A DNA stretch of 43,269 nucleotides, taken from positions 1 through 43,269 of the forward strand of contig CAMAXP010000041.1 of assembly GCA_945862265.1 (NCBI GenBank). Reading direction: 5' to 3'. Below the pieces are notes generated by a model, which was given only the letters and a program-made list of their open reading frames with translations, did no database searches and was not told where the DNA came from. Positions 7,946 to 15,208 of this stretch are shown in pieces; position 1 is the stretch's first letter, and every line of letters starts with the position of its first letter. The stretch comes from Bordetella parapertussis (lineage in GTDB: Bacteria; Pseudomonadota; Gammaproteobacteria; Burkholderiales; SG8-39). The position numbers were made by a program, and so were the translations under genes.

Positions 7946-9292
7946 ATGAGCCTCCCCGATCTCACTGCGGAAACTGTGCTGGCCTGCAAGCGCATCAGCG
8001 TTGGCGCGCCGCGTCGCATCGGTTCGCTGGTTCGTATTGTCGGCCTGATGCTGGAGGCCCGCGGTATCGTCGCATCTCTCGGGGAAACCTGCAGCATACA
8101 GAGTCTGCATGGTGAGGATATCGATGCCGAGGTAGTCGGCTTCAGCGATAAGACCACCTACCTGATGCCCTATAGCAACCCCTCGGGAATCGGTCCAGGC
8201 TCGGCGGTATTTGTGCAGGGCAATTCCTCAAGGGTAAAGCTCGGACGCGCGATGCTCGGCCGCGTACTCGATGCGCGCTGTGCGCCCCTTGATGGCAAGC
8301 CGGCACCGATCTGTGATGACGAGCAGAGTCTCGAGGGCTTGGCGCTCAATCCCATGGAGCGCGGTCCGATATTCGAAGCACTGGATGTCGGTGTCAAAGC
8401 CATCAATGGTGTTCTCACCCTTGGCAAAGGCCAGCGCGTGGGCTTGATGGCGGGTTCCGGCGTGGGCAAGAGTGTATTGCTCGGGATGATCACCCGCTAC
8501 ACCAAGGCTGATGTGGTGGTGATCGGGCTGGTTGGGGAGCGCGGGCGCGAGGTGAACGATTTCATCAGGGAATCGCTGGGACCCGAAGGGCTGGCAAAGT
8601 CCGTGGTCATCGCCGCGCCCGCCGACGTGTCTCCAGTGTTGCGTTTGCGTGCCGCCAACGTTTCTCATTTGATTGCCGAATATTTTCGCGACCAGGGCCT
8701 CAACGTGCTGTTGTTGGTGGACAGCCTGACCCGGGTCGCACATGCGCAGCGTGAGATCGGTCTTGCCGTCGGCGAGCCTCCCACCATGAAAGGCTATCCC
8801 CCATCGGTTTTTGCACTGCTGCCACGAATGATTGAGCGCGCAGGCGTCGGCCGTAATGGGGTGGGTTCGGTGACGGCTATTTATACGGTGCTGATGGAGG
8901 GCGATGACAGCTCGGACCCGATTGTCGATATCGCGCGCGCGTCGTTGGACGGCCAGGTGATGTTGTCACGTTCGCTGGCGGATGCGGCGCACTACCCTGC
9001 CATCGATCTGAGTGGATCGATATCGCGCGTCATGCCCGCCATCTGTGCGCCTGAGGTCATTCAGGCTGCCAACCTGTTCCGTCGGTTGTGGACGCTATAT
9101 CAGCAAAATCAAGACCTCATCAAGGTGGGTGCCTACCAGAGCGGATCCAATCCGGAACTCGATCAGGCGATTGCGCGGAGGGGGCAAATGGAAAGCATGT
9201 TGCGCCAGCAGATGCATGAGGGGGTCGACATTGAAACCACAGTGGGTGCACTCAGACAATTTGCTCATGAAGTAGGAAAAGGATATCCGTAA
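7946..9292 (+). CDS. fliI: Flagellum-specific export ATPase FliI
   Basis: FliI is the hexameric ATPase of the flagellar type III export apparatus; it unloads export substrates from chaperones. The product has 448 aa, the usual length. Walker A is GLMAGSGVGKSVLLG (about residues 166-180). The Walker B strand is NVLLLVDSLTRVA (about 252-264). Strong F1-beta-like blocks include GEPPTMKGYPPSVFALLPRM, TVLMEGDDSSDPI and DGQVMLSRSLA. The gene follows fliH after 42 nt and shares one base with fliJ (TAATG), which suggests translational coupling. Confidence 0.97.
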   Translation: MSLPDLTAETVLACKRISVGAPRRIGSLVRIVGLMLEARGIVASLGETCSIQSLHGEDIDAEVVGFSDKTTYLMPYSNPSGIGPGSAVFVQGNSSRVKLGRAMLGRVLDARCAPLDGKPAPICDDEQSLEGLALNPMERGPIFEALDVGVKAINGVLTLGKGQRVGLMAGSGVGKSVLLGMITRYTKADVVVIGLVGERGREVNDFIRESLGPEGLAKSVVIAAPADVSPVLRLRAANVSHLIAEYFRDQGLNVLLLVDSLTRVAHAQREIGLAVGEPPTMKGYPPSVFALLPRMIERAGVGRNGVGSVTAIYTVLMEGDDSSDPIVDIARASLDGQVMLSRSLADAAHYPAIDLSGSISRVMPAICAPEVIQAANLFRRLWTLYQQNQDLIKVGAYQSGSNPELDQAIARRGQMESMLRQQMHEGVDIETTVGALRQFAHEVGKGYP

Positions 9293-9747
9293 TGCCTGAA
9301 TCAAAAAAAAGTGTGTGGCCCCTGCTGGAAAAGCTTTCGGAGTCGCGTGAAGCGGCGGCGCAGAAAGAACTGCTCGAGGGCCAGCAGAAGCTCGCTGATT
9401 GCATGCACCGCGAGCAACGCCTTGAGGATATGCGCAAGGACTACGAAAGCCGGTTTTTGAGTGCTGAGAGCGGGCGTGTGCAGTCGGTAGGGGATCTCGC
9501 CATCTGCCGTAGCTTCATCGGTCATGTGGAGGGATTGCAGAAATTGCTGGGCCAGCAAAAAAACACGCTGAACGAACGCATTGAGCAATCAGAGAGCGCG
9601 CGTATGGCGGCTCGCATGGATGTAATGAAATGGGGCCATTTGAACGAACGCGATATGAGTAATTCAAAAATCAGGAGAGATGCTACGGAACAGCGGATCA
9701 TCGATGAGGTCGCGCTGACCCGTTTCGCCTATCGTAAGTCGTCCTGA
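9292..9747 (+). CDS. fliJ: Flagellar export chaperone FliJ
   Basis: FliJ is the coiled-coil stalk of the FliI ATPase ring; it links the ATPase to the FlhA gate and escorts chaperones. The product has 151 aa and is almost entirely charged alpha helix (repeated E, K, Q, R), with the typical ending RRDATEQRIIDEVALTRFAYRK. It overlaps the fliI stop by one base. Position and length are diagnostic even though the sequence is poorly conserved. In relatives fliK usually follows; here it does not. Confidence 0.88.
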   Translation: MPESKKSVWPLLEKLSESREAAAQKELLEGQQKLADCMHREQRLEDMRKDYESRFLSAESGRVQSVGDLAICRSFIGHVEGLQKLLGQQKNTLNERIEQSESARMAARMDVMKWGHLNERDMSNSKIRRDATEQRIIDEVALTRFAYRKSS

Positions 9748-9823
9748 TTCTCCGGCACGAAGGCGCGAACTGCGGTTCAGAGGGAAACGCAGCGCAGGTT
9801 TCCTCAACAGGAGTCAATCAAGG

Positions 9824-10078
9824 ATGCCATCCATGACCGCAACTATAAAACGCCGGATCGTGTTGACCGCCTGCATTGCCATCGCGGGGATCGGCCCGGT
9901 CTCAGACGCATACGCTTATAAGGTTGAAAAAATCTGCGAAGAGAGCGTGACTAAAAATGGGACGCGACAAATCTGCAAGACGGTGCGAGTCAAAGACAGC
10001 GTCGATTCAAAAAATGATTCTGCAAAAGATAAAAAGGGCAGTGCCAAAAGCGACGCCGGGCCCCCGCCCAAACACTAG
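9824..10078 (+). CDS. Small exported protein, unknown function (84 aa)
   Basis: No family is recognised. The N-terminus is a good Sec signal peptide: positive start (TIKRR), hydrophobic core (IVLTACIAIAGIG) and a likely cleavage after the small residues of SDAYA, leaving a mature protein of about 55 residues. The mature part begins YKVEKICEESVTKNGTRQIC, with two cysteines that could form a disulfide, and ends in a Lys/Ser/Asp-rich low-complexity tail. An AGGAG lies about 14 nt before the ATG at 9824, and a second ATG at 9833 is closer to an alternative arrangement. It follows fliJ by 76 nt, where fliK is often found, and converges with the LysM gene. Confidence 0.55.
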   Translation: MPSMTATIKRRIVLTACIAIAGIGPVSDAYAYKVEKICEESVTKNGTRQICKTVRVKDSVDSKNDSAKDKKGSAKSDAGPPPKH

Positions 10079-10096
10079 CCTGGCAACGTTAGAAAT

Positions 10097-11113
10097 CTAT
10101 TTTTGAGGGCTCTCGCCCTGGGCGGGCTTGATACTCTTGGCGGAAAAAAGTCCCCACACCAGTCCAACAGCCGCCGCAATCGGCGTGGCGACACCCAGCA
10201 AACTGGCCATTCTCAGTCCCGACAGGGTCCCACTGACGACAGAGCCGGCCTGCTGCATTGCCACGCGCGTTTCAGTCTCCATCGGCACGTAGTCGAGGGC
10301 CTTGCCGATCGGCCCCATGTAAAAAATATCGGGCAATCCGGAACCTGCGGAAGGCGGCTCAGCGGTGGCGTTCGATAACGGACCGCCGATTCCGGTAAAT
10401 GCCATAGGCCCCAGAGAAATCATCTCTTGAGCCCCCTCCGGAATAACGGGCAATTGCGGCAGGTTTGTCAGGGCAATCGCAGTCGTGACATTCTCGCGAT
10501 TTTTCGTGGTGGCGCAGAAATGACTGGCCGGCGCTTCGTGGCACATTGCCGCATTTGAATAGGCCAGAAACTCGCTGGTTGTGAGCGCACCGCGCTGGCT
10601 GAAGTGCGTGTCGGGCTCAGCGTTGAGCTGCGCGGACGGCGCGGACGCATGACTCGTGCCGCCAGACCAGGCAAACGGATTGAAATGATCTGTGCGCGGG
10701 CCCGGGGAATTTACATTTTCAACGGCCTTGCCTGGCGAACCATTCAGCACCGTCGTATTGATCCTCTGATTCGGGTAAATGCGATTGTGGTCGGTTATGC
10801 CGTTATATTCTCCCAAACGTTTCACCGTTCGCATGATTGCCGCAGGCGTTACCTCAAGGCCGCGAGACTCCAAAACCTTGCGGGATATTCCATACAAGGT
10901 TTCTCCCGACCGCACTGTATGAAAGCTGTCCGCTGGCAAGGGAGTACGGAGACTGGGCTGCGCCCCATCAAGTGCCAGCGCCGTACTTTCAGTCTTCGCC
11001 AATAACACCCGGAAATCGGTATGCCCGCGCTCGCTGCGCGCGACCGTCCCGGTGGCCCGGGACGGGCCTGGCGAGGTGAGCGTATTGGGGGTGATACTTT
11101 CCATGGAATCCAC
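10097..11113 (-). CDS. LysM-domain protein with C-terminal membrane segment
   Basis: The 338-aa product contains one LysM peptidoglycan-binding domain at about residues 64-121 (FHTVRSGETLYGISRKVL ... ITDHNRIYPNQRI). The domain is stretched by an insertion relative to the usual 45-50 residues. The middle is a Pro/Ala/Ser-rich linker of about 170 residues. Near the C-terminus a hydrophobic stretch at about 305-325 (LGVATPIAAAVGLVWGLF) could span the membrane. There is no N-terminal signal peptide, which is unusual for a LysM protein. The start is GTG at 11113 or ATG at 11104. It is convergent with the flagellar operon, so a role in flagellar passage through the wall is possible but not shown. 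Confidence 0.6.
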   Translation of the reverse strand: MDSMESITPNTLTSPGPSRATGTVARSERGHTDFRVLLAKTESTALALDGAQPSLRTPLPADSFHTVRSGETLYGISRKVLESRGLEVTPAAIMRTVKRLGEYNGITDHNRIYPNQRINTTVLNGSPGKAVENVNSPGPRTDHFNPFAWSGGTSHASAPSAQLNAEPDTHFSQRGALTTSEFLAYSNAAMCHEAPASHFCATTKNRENVTTAIALTNLPQLPVIPEGAQEMISLGPMAFTGIGGPLSNATAEPPSAGSGLPDIFYMGPIGKALDYVPMETETRVAMQQAGSVVSGTLSGLRMASLLGVATPIAAAVGLVWGLFSAKSIKPAQGESPQK

Positions 11114-11342
11114 TAAACAACCTGTCGCGTTTGCCCCTTGTTACATTAGGGGAAAGCCCGCTTTGCGATGCCGATATAAAGGCAAAATTCTGCCGCTGAT
11201 GTCAGAAAATCGCTTGTATAGACCGCCAATTGCCGGTCTTTAGGCCATCCCATGCATCACGTAGGATTAAAGCAATTGTTATGCCCATGGCCTCTATAGC
11301 CAATGAGAACAAGCGGCGGCGGGGCGCTCAGGAGCGGACTCA
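11114..11342. other. Intergenic region, no gene seen
   Basis: This 229-nt gap lies between two reverse-strand genes. It holds one short inverted repeat, AGACCG (11220-11225) with CGGTCT (11234-11239) around an 8-nt loop, which could be a weak terminator or a protein site. I see no convincing promoter, RNA or coding sequence. Confidence 0.4.
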
Positions 11343-12053
11343 CTATCTGTGCCAGGCCGCCTCTACCAGATGTAAGCGACCCGGCATCAGATGCCAAGGC
11401 AGGTAGAGGCATTCCCTGTCCTCCATGATCCCGGCGGTCAGGTGGTCCGTCCATACGCCTGCGCTACCGAAATGTCGTGCCAGCTGGTCTGAGGGCAGGC
11501 TGCGCGGGGCACACAACCGCTCTGGCGCAGCCCTGTCGGCCTGCCAGTCAACCGATAAACGATCGTGAAACGAGGCCCACACCCTGCCCTGCAACTGCCG
11601 TGTCAAGCGTTGCAGATGGGCTTCTGCAGACTCGACATCGCTACAGTAAAAGCGGTGTTGTCCCAGCATGTTGCCAAACAGAACAGCGTGCTCCGGATAG
11701 TCCCGTAGCAGCGTGACGAGGGTGTCAAAAATATCCGCTCGCTGCCAACGCACCCGTACTCCCGCACGCCGCAAGCCGGCGCCGTGCAAGCGGTTGAACA
11801 GCCAAGGTGCAAGCGGATCGAGATCCACAGCGCAGATGGTACGAAAACCCGTAAGAAAGGCCGTCGGTAGGCACCAGCCCGCACTCGGCCCTAACAGCAG
11901 CAGGTGCTCCCGGCCGTGCGGCCAAGTGGCCAGCCATTGCGTAATCGCGGTGCGAAACGGGCGCCAGTGTCGACGGTAACGCAAGGCCCGAAGATGCCAC
12001 AAAAGCCCGCCACCGGGACTCATCCAATGGCCATGGGTATTGCCTGGACTCAA
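11343..12053 (-). CDS. Putative SAM-dependent methyltransferase-like protein
   Basis: The product has about 236 aa. A Rossmann-type start of the SAM-binding fold is visible: HLLLLGPSAGWCLP (motif I-like glycine loop), then TICAVDLDPLAP (an acidic residue at the end of strand 2), and later HAVLFGNMLGQ in the place of motif IV. This supports a class I methyltransferase fold, but no substrate can be named and the catalytic features are not diagnostic. The start is uncertain. TTG at 12053 gives the listed frame, an ATG lies at 12023, and the frame stays open upstream with the plausible peptide SLYETRLSPG, so translation could begin further out at a rare codon. Confidence 0.5.
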   Translation of the reverse strand: MSPGNTHGHWMSPGGGLLWHLRALRYRRHWRPFRTAITQWLATWPHGREHLLLLGPSAGWCLPTAFLTGFRTICAVDLDPLAPWLFNRLHGAGLRRAGVRVRWQRADIFDTLVTLLRDYPEHAVLFGNMLGQHRFYCSDVESAEAHLQRLTRQLQGRVWASFHDRLSVDWQADRAAPERLCAPRSLPSDQLARHFGSAGVWTDHLTAGIMEDRECLYLPWHLMPGRLHLVEAAWHR

Positions 12054-12133
12054 CCTCGTTTCATACAGGGAGGGCGACTGTGGCGCCGTCGTCAGGCAAG
12101 GCGACTACCCAAACTGATGTCGTATGGGCGAAG

Positions 12134-12649
12134 TTAAAACGGTGCTTTTGTGTATTTGCCACAAAATCCACTCATCAGCTCAATGGTTCTGCCGTCCTGA
12201 ATGCTTACATTTTGCAGGAAGGCACCGGTCGCTCGGTCAATGGTGAACTCCTCCCCGGATATCATGACCCCAAAGCGGGGAAACAGAGCGGGTCTCCGCA
12301 CATGCAGCACAGAGCCCTCCATCGTAACGCTTCCCTTGCGAGACTCTGAAATCGCAAACTGTCCCTGGTACCAACCGGAAAGGTTGGTAAAGTCAATATT
12401 GGCAATGACTATTTGCGTGTAGCTCTGACGAGGCGAGCTCAGGTCACTTTGGGGCATGTTGACCTTTAGATCGCAAATAAGATCCAGGGACTTCTTCCCG
12501 CTAGCACTAGCACTAGCGGCATCTCCCCTAAGCTCCGCATCGGGACCTTTCGAGGTGGCGGACGTTTTTCCTAACTGGTAACAGATAACACAGCCGATTA
12601 TCGCCAGCACCAAGAGCATCGATATCGCGATAAAGTTTTTTTGGGGCAT
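12134..12649 (-). CDS. Membrane-anchored protein of unknown function (171 aa)
   Basis: No family is recognised. The N-terminus is a signal anchor or uncleaved signal sequence (about residues 5-27, IAISMLLVLAIIGCVICYQLG). A low-complexity linker follows, with three Ala-Ser pairs encoded by a short tandem hexanucleotide. Residues about 55-171 form a single domain rich in beta strands (YTQIVIANIDFTNLSGWYQG, GSVLHVRRPALFPRFGVM, GAFLQNVSIQDGRTIELM). This looks like a small periplasmic beta-domain protein. It is read away from the second sigma-54 activator. Confidence 0.5.
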   Translation of the reverse strand: MPQKNFIAISMLLVLAIIGCVICYQLGKTSATSKGPDAELRGDAASASASGKKSLDLICDLKVNMPQSDLSSPRQSYTQIVIANIDFTNLSGWYQGQFAISESRKGSVTMEGSVLHVRRPALFPRFGVMISGEEFTIDRATGAFLQNVSIQDGRTIELMSGFCGKYTKAPF

Positions 12650-12862
12650 CCCGTTACCGTTAGATTTTAAAAATTATCTGCCAAATAGTCCCAAGCGCCA
12701 CCGGACAGCGATAGCGTTACCTGGGGTATTTTCTGGCTTTGATTGTCGCGCATCCACGCCATCGGGATCAGATTGAGCTAAAAAATGTCCCGAGAGGGCG
12801 AATGGTGCGTTGCAATATCGCCGAAGCTTAGACTTTTGCAGGAATCTCACATATTATCAGAT
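12650..12862. other. Intergenic region between divergent genes, mostly featureless
   Basis: This is the first part of the 336-nt gap between the reverse-strand membrane protein and the second sigma-54 activator. I see no gene or stable hairpin. Base composition falls towards the right, where AT-rich repeats and a promoter are found and listed separately. Confidence 0.4.
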
Positions 12863-12922
12863 ATGCACAGAAGCTAATATTTATGCTGACATTTATGCGC
12901 AGAAATTAATATCTATGCTGAC
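12863..12922 (+). repeat. Two 28-bp imperfect direct repeats, 32-bp period
   Basis: The copies are 12863-12890 and 12895-12922. They agree in 24 of 28 positions, share ATGC-CAGAA at the left, and end with the identical TATGCTGAC. Their centres are 32 bp apart, about three helical turns, so a regulator would see both on the same DNA face. The end of the second copy overlaps the -35 box of the promoter listed next. Confidence 0.7.
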
Positions 12923-12946
12923 TGTTCTAAATTTTTCAAATATACT
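12918..12946 (+). promoter_or_regulatory. Probable sigma-70 promoter of the second activator gene
   Basis: CTGACT (12918-12923, close to TTGACA) and TATACT (12941-12946, 5 of 6 to TATAAT) are separated by exactly 17 nt. The -35 box lies in the conserved end of the second direct repeat. The -10 box is 39 nt before the ATG at 12986. Confidence 0.6.
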
Positions 12947-12985
12947 TATCCCTGATTCCGCTCAGGATTTATAGAAACGCCCTCC

Positions 12986-14122
12986 ATGGAGAACAAACGA
13001 CAAATTATCGGCGACAGTAAGCAGGTGCGATTGCTGCGCGAGATGATGTCGTTAGTGGCCGATACCAATGCCACCGTCCTGATTAGTGGGGAAAGCGGTA
13101 GCGGCAAAGAACTGGTCGCGCAGGCCCTTCACAATGGGTCGCCCAGGGCTAAAGCGGCTTTTGTTCCCATCAATTGCGCAGCGATTCCCAGAGATTTACT
13201 GGAGAGCGAACTGTTTGGTCATCGCAAGGGCGCTTTTTCCGGCGCGATTGCTGATCGCAAAGGCCGGTTTGAGTTGGCCAACGGCGGCACGTTGTTTCTC
13301 GATGAGATCGGCGATATGCCTGCCGAGATGCAGGTAAAGCTGCTGCGCGTTCTGCAGGAGGGGGTGATTGACCCTGTGGGCAGTGCCGGGCAGGTTCCTG
13401 TCGATGTGCGCGTGATTGCAGCGACGCATCGCGACCTCGAGGTCGAGTGCGCTGCGGGACGATTTCGCGAAGATCTTTTTTTTCGCCTCAACGTGCTGCC
13501 GATCAAAGTGCCGCCGTTGCGCGAACGGCGTGAGGATATTCCACGGTTCATCGAATATTTTTCGAAACTTCATGCGCAGGGTGAGAACCAACCGATTACT
13601 TTTGCGCGCTGTCTGGCTCAGGCCATGCAAGGGTATGCGTGGCCTGGAAATATCCGCGAGCTCTCCAATCTGATCATCCGCCTGAGCGTGCTGTACCCGA
13701 GGCAGCATTTGAGTATTGGTTGCGTACTGAGACACCTGTTGCCCACCAAGATGGCAATTGATGTTGCGATCGCCAGTGCTGCCGCTGAGGAGAGTATTGA
13801 TCCCGAAGATAAGCTGGTCGAGGGGGCTGCGGATAGCGCTGTCACCCCCCCCCGCTTTGAGCGTAACCCGGTCGAAGATATTATTTTAGTTGCCAGCGGT
13901 GGGGCCATATTGCCCGAGGGTGGACTACCGCTTAAGGATTACCTCCACGATATTGAAAAAAATATTATCGAGCAGGCCCTCACGCGGACCAACGGCAATG
14001 TGAGTAAAACGGCACAGCTTCTACAGTTGCAGAGAACCACCCTGATTCAGAAAATGAATAAATTGAAGCGAGACGGCGACGGAGCGTTTCAAACGTTGAA
14101 CACTGCTCAAGGCGGTGCTTAA
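12986..14122 (+). CDS. Sigma-54 activator, FleQ/FlrA-like, lacking the N-terminal domain
   Basis: This enhancer-binding protein of 378 aa begins directly at the AAA+ domain. Walker A is [12 protein letters not shown] (about residues 33-44) and Walker B is [10 protein letters not shown]. The sigma-54 contact loop reads GAFSGA (82-87), with Ser85 in place of the usual Thr. WPGNIREL follows. An acidic, variable linker at about 255-310 leads to a C-terminal Fis-type HTH ([15 protein letters not shown]) preceded by [17 protein letters not shown], a block typical of FleQ/FlrA. Full FleQ is about 490 aa with a receiver-like N-terminal domain. Here an in-frame TGA lies 33 nt upstream of the ATG, so that domain is truly absent from this frame. 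This PspF-like architecture implies control by a partner protein, by c-di-GMP at the AAA+ domain, or by expression level. Confidence 0.82.
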   Translation: MENKRQIIGDSKQVRLLREMMSLVADTNATVLISGESGSGKELVAQALHNGSPRAKAAFVPINCAAIPRDLLESELFGHRKGAFSGAIADRKGRFELANGGTLFLDEIGDMPAEMQVKLLRVLQEGVIDPVGSAGQVPVDVRVIAATHRDLEVECAAGRFREDLFFRLNVLPIKVPPLRERREDIPRFIEYFSKLHAQGENQPITFARCLAQAMQGYAWPGNIRELSNLIIRLSVLYPRQHLSIGCVLRHLLPTKMAIDVAIASAAAEESIDPEDKLVEGAADSAVTPPRFERNPVEDIILVASGGAILPEGGLPLKDYLHDIEKNIIEQALTRTNGNVSKTAQLLQLQRTTLIQKMNKLKRDGDGAFQTLNTAQGGA

Positions 14123-14141
14123 GAGCGAGCGGCGGATTCCT

Positions 14142-14510
14142 CTAGCCGGCACCAAGTTCCGCCAGGACCAGTCCGCTTTGCACAGTGGTTCGCACCTGTG
14201 CACCGCAGCGCATGCCACGCAGCGCGCCGAGGCGCGCATCCGCGTCGATGAAGAAGCGGAACAGCACCTGGACGGTTTCGTACACCTCTTTGCCTGCTTC
14301 GGTCAGCACGATTTTCCTGCCGGACTGCTCCAGCAGCTTCAGCCCCAGCGTTTCGGAGAGCTTGCGGACCTGCACTGAGACGGTGGGCTGGGCAAGGCAG
14401 AGTTCGTCCCCCGCGCGGGTGAAGCTCCCGAGGCGGGCGACGGCCTCGAACACCATGAGCTGGGGAAGCATTCCGTGCCTGAAGTACCTGCGAAGGGCGG
14501 CGTGACGCAT
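14142..14510 (-). CDS. Truncated LysR-family regulator (DNA-binding half only)
   Basis: The ATG at 14510 has a clear AAGGAG about 8 nt upstream. The 122-aa product has the LysR winged HTH (LMVFEAVARLGSFTRAGDEL, QPTVSVQVRKL, KIVLTEAGKEVYE), most like CbbR-type regulators, and the linker helix to LGALRGMRCG. It then ends after about 15 further residues, so the whole effector-binding domain of about 190 residues is missing. The stop lies 20 bp from the end of the flagellar-block activator, exactly where base composition changes. This looks like a gene cut by an insertion, deletion or assembly join. A product able to bind DNA but not an effector is possible. It lies downstream of a manganese-type riboswitch. 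Confidence 0.75.
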   Translation of the reverse strand: MRHAALRRYFRHGMLPQLMVFEAVARLGSFTRAGDELCLAQPTVSVQVRKLSETLGLKLLEQSGRKIVLTEAGKEVYETVQVLFRFFIDADARLGALRGMRCGAQVRTTVQSGLVLAELGAG

Positions 14511-14572
14511 GTGTGACTCCTTAAGGGTGTTCGCGGCGTTGCTTTGCAAGCAGGCTGGAGTCTCGCGCAAAC

Positions 14573-14603
14573 GAAAAGACCTTTGCCTGACTGGCAAAGG
14601 TCT
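14573..14603 (-). terminator. Riboswitch-controlled intrinsic terminator
   Basis: On the reverse strand an 11-bp perfect stem, AGACCTTTGCC with GGCAAAGGTCT, encloses a 5-nt loop and is followed directly by TTTT. Its first arm contains the 3' strand of the aptamer closing stem (GACCTTT), so aptamer and terminator cannot form together. Confidence 0.85.
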
Positions 14604-14700
14604 CGCTTACAACGCTGAGATGCGTTGCCAGGGCTACCGGGGCAGAATTCGTCCCGTGGTGACGGCGGCCCTGCGAAAAGCTACTCCCCTTTGGAGTGGC
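14577..14700 (-). promoter_or_regulatory. yybP-ykoY (manganese) riboswitch
   Basis: Read on the reverse strand the leader begins CCAAAGGGGAGTAGC, the hallmark of the yybP-ykoY family. It continues with GCCGTCACCACGG, CCCCGGTAGCCCTGGCAACG and GCGAGACCTTTGCC, each matching the conserved parts of the aptamer (loop L1, the CCCGG/GGCAAC elements and the 3' closing strand). The 5' AAAGG pairs with the 3' CCTTT. Members of this class sense Mn2+ and usually turn on Mn exporters such as MntP or TerC/UPF0016 proteins. With the overlapping terminator the expected logic is on in high manganese. The gene behind it here is the truncated LysR. Confidence 0.85.
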
Positions 14701-14703
14701 CGA

Positions 14704-14732
14704 ATCCTAGCAGCGCCCGTGGGCAGGTGCAA
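14704..14732 (-). promoter_or_regulatory. Promoter of the riboswitch leader
   Basis: On the reverse strand TTGCAC (14732-14727) and TAGGAT (14709-14704) are 17 nt apart. The predicted start, near 14697, is within a few bases of the 5' end of the aptamer, which supports both calls. Confidence 0.7.
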
Positions 14733-14784
14733 GGAGCGGGGCATTACAAAGTGCAATGATGGAGCGCGGCCGAGGCGCCAAAAG

Positions 14785-14810
14785 AAAAAGGCCCGGCAAG
14801 CCGGGCCTTT
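14785..14810 (-). terminator. Intrinsic terminator after the cold-shock gene
   Basis: This is a near-perfect inverted repeat: AAAAGGCCCGGC (14785-14796), two bases, then GCCGGGCCTTTT (14799-14810). On the reverse strand, after the cspA-type gene, the stem is followed by a T-rich tract. It could also work on the other strand. Confidence 0.85.
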
Positions 14811-14830
14811 TACACATGCCGTACGGGTGC

Positions 14831-15034
14831 TTAGAGCGACTTGATGTCCGCTGCCTGCTTGCCCTTCGGGCCCGTGCGCTCTTCGTACTGGACTTTCTGT
14901 CCTTCCTTGAGCGACTTGTAGCCGTCCATCTGGATCGCGCTGTGGTGGGCGAACAGGTCTTCGCCGCCTTCGTCAGGCGTGATGAAGCCGAAGCCCTTGC
15001 TGTCGTTGAACCACTTTACTGTTCCGGTAGCCAT
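14831..15034 (-). CDS. Cold-shock protein, CspA family
   Basis: This is a 67-aa single OB-fold RNA chaperone. Both RNA-binding motifs are present: KGFGFIT (RNP1) and DLFAHHSAI (RNP2-like VFVHF variant). The start is [11 protein letters not shown] and the length is standard. It melts RNA secondary structure in the cytoplasm during cold or growth transitions. A strong terminator follows and a long untranslated leader precedes it. Which of the several csp paralogues it corresponds to cannot be told from the sequence. Confidence 0.96.
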   Translation of the reverse strand: MATGTVKWFNDSKGFGFITPDEGGEDLFAHHSAIQMDGYKSLKEGQKVQYEERTGPKGKQAADIKSL

Positions 15035-15208
15035 ATTGAAGTTCCTTCTTGAGTGAGCCGCGGCAAATCCGGGCCGCGGCGCCGGTGCGAGAAATCCAAG
15101 AAAGGGAACTTGAGGCCAACGTTGCCGCGAACGCGGCGATGAGGGGACTGCGAATTCACTGCTTGAGCATCCTGCTGGGAGGACTATAGCATGGAGGCCC
15201 CCCGGGCC
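15035..15208 (-). promoter_or_regulatory. Leader/promoter region of the cold-shock gene
   Basis: This 174-nt gap upstream of the csp gene fits the long structured 5' leader typical of cspA-type genes. Just upstream of it, overlapping the Lrp stop codon, is a GC-rich stem GAGGCCC-CCC-GGGCCTC (15194-15210) without a T-run. A reverse-strand TATAGT near 15187-15182 could be a -10 box, but no good -35 is seen. Confidence 0.4.

Noticed and set aside
11147..11180. Possible flagellar sigma-28 promoter (GAAA then GCCGATAT)
   Set aside because: The spacing is 14 rather than 15 nt, the upstream box is imperfect, and no forward gene lies downstream before 12,986.
11052..11243. 63-codon forward frame across the LysM gene start
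   Set aside because: No Shine-Dalgarno or recognisable protein pattern. It overlaps the start of the reverse LysM gene.
12510..12530. Three tandem hexanucleotides in the membrane-anchored protein gene, as a phase-variation tract
   Set aside because: A 6-bp unit cannot shift the frame and only three copies are present. It merely adds Ala-Ser pairs in a linker.
14100..14160. Insertion sequence or att site at the composition junction
   Set aside because: I found no inverted or direct terminal repeats, no transposase and no tRNA 3' end at this position.
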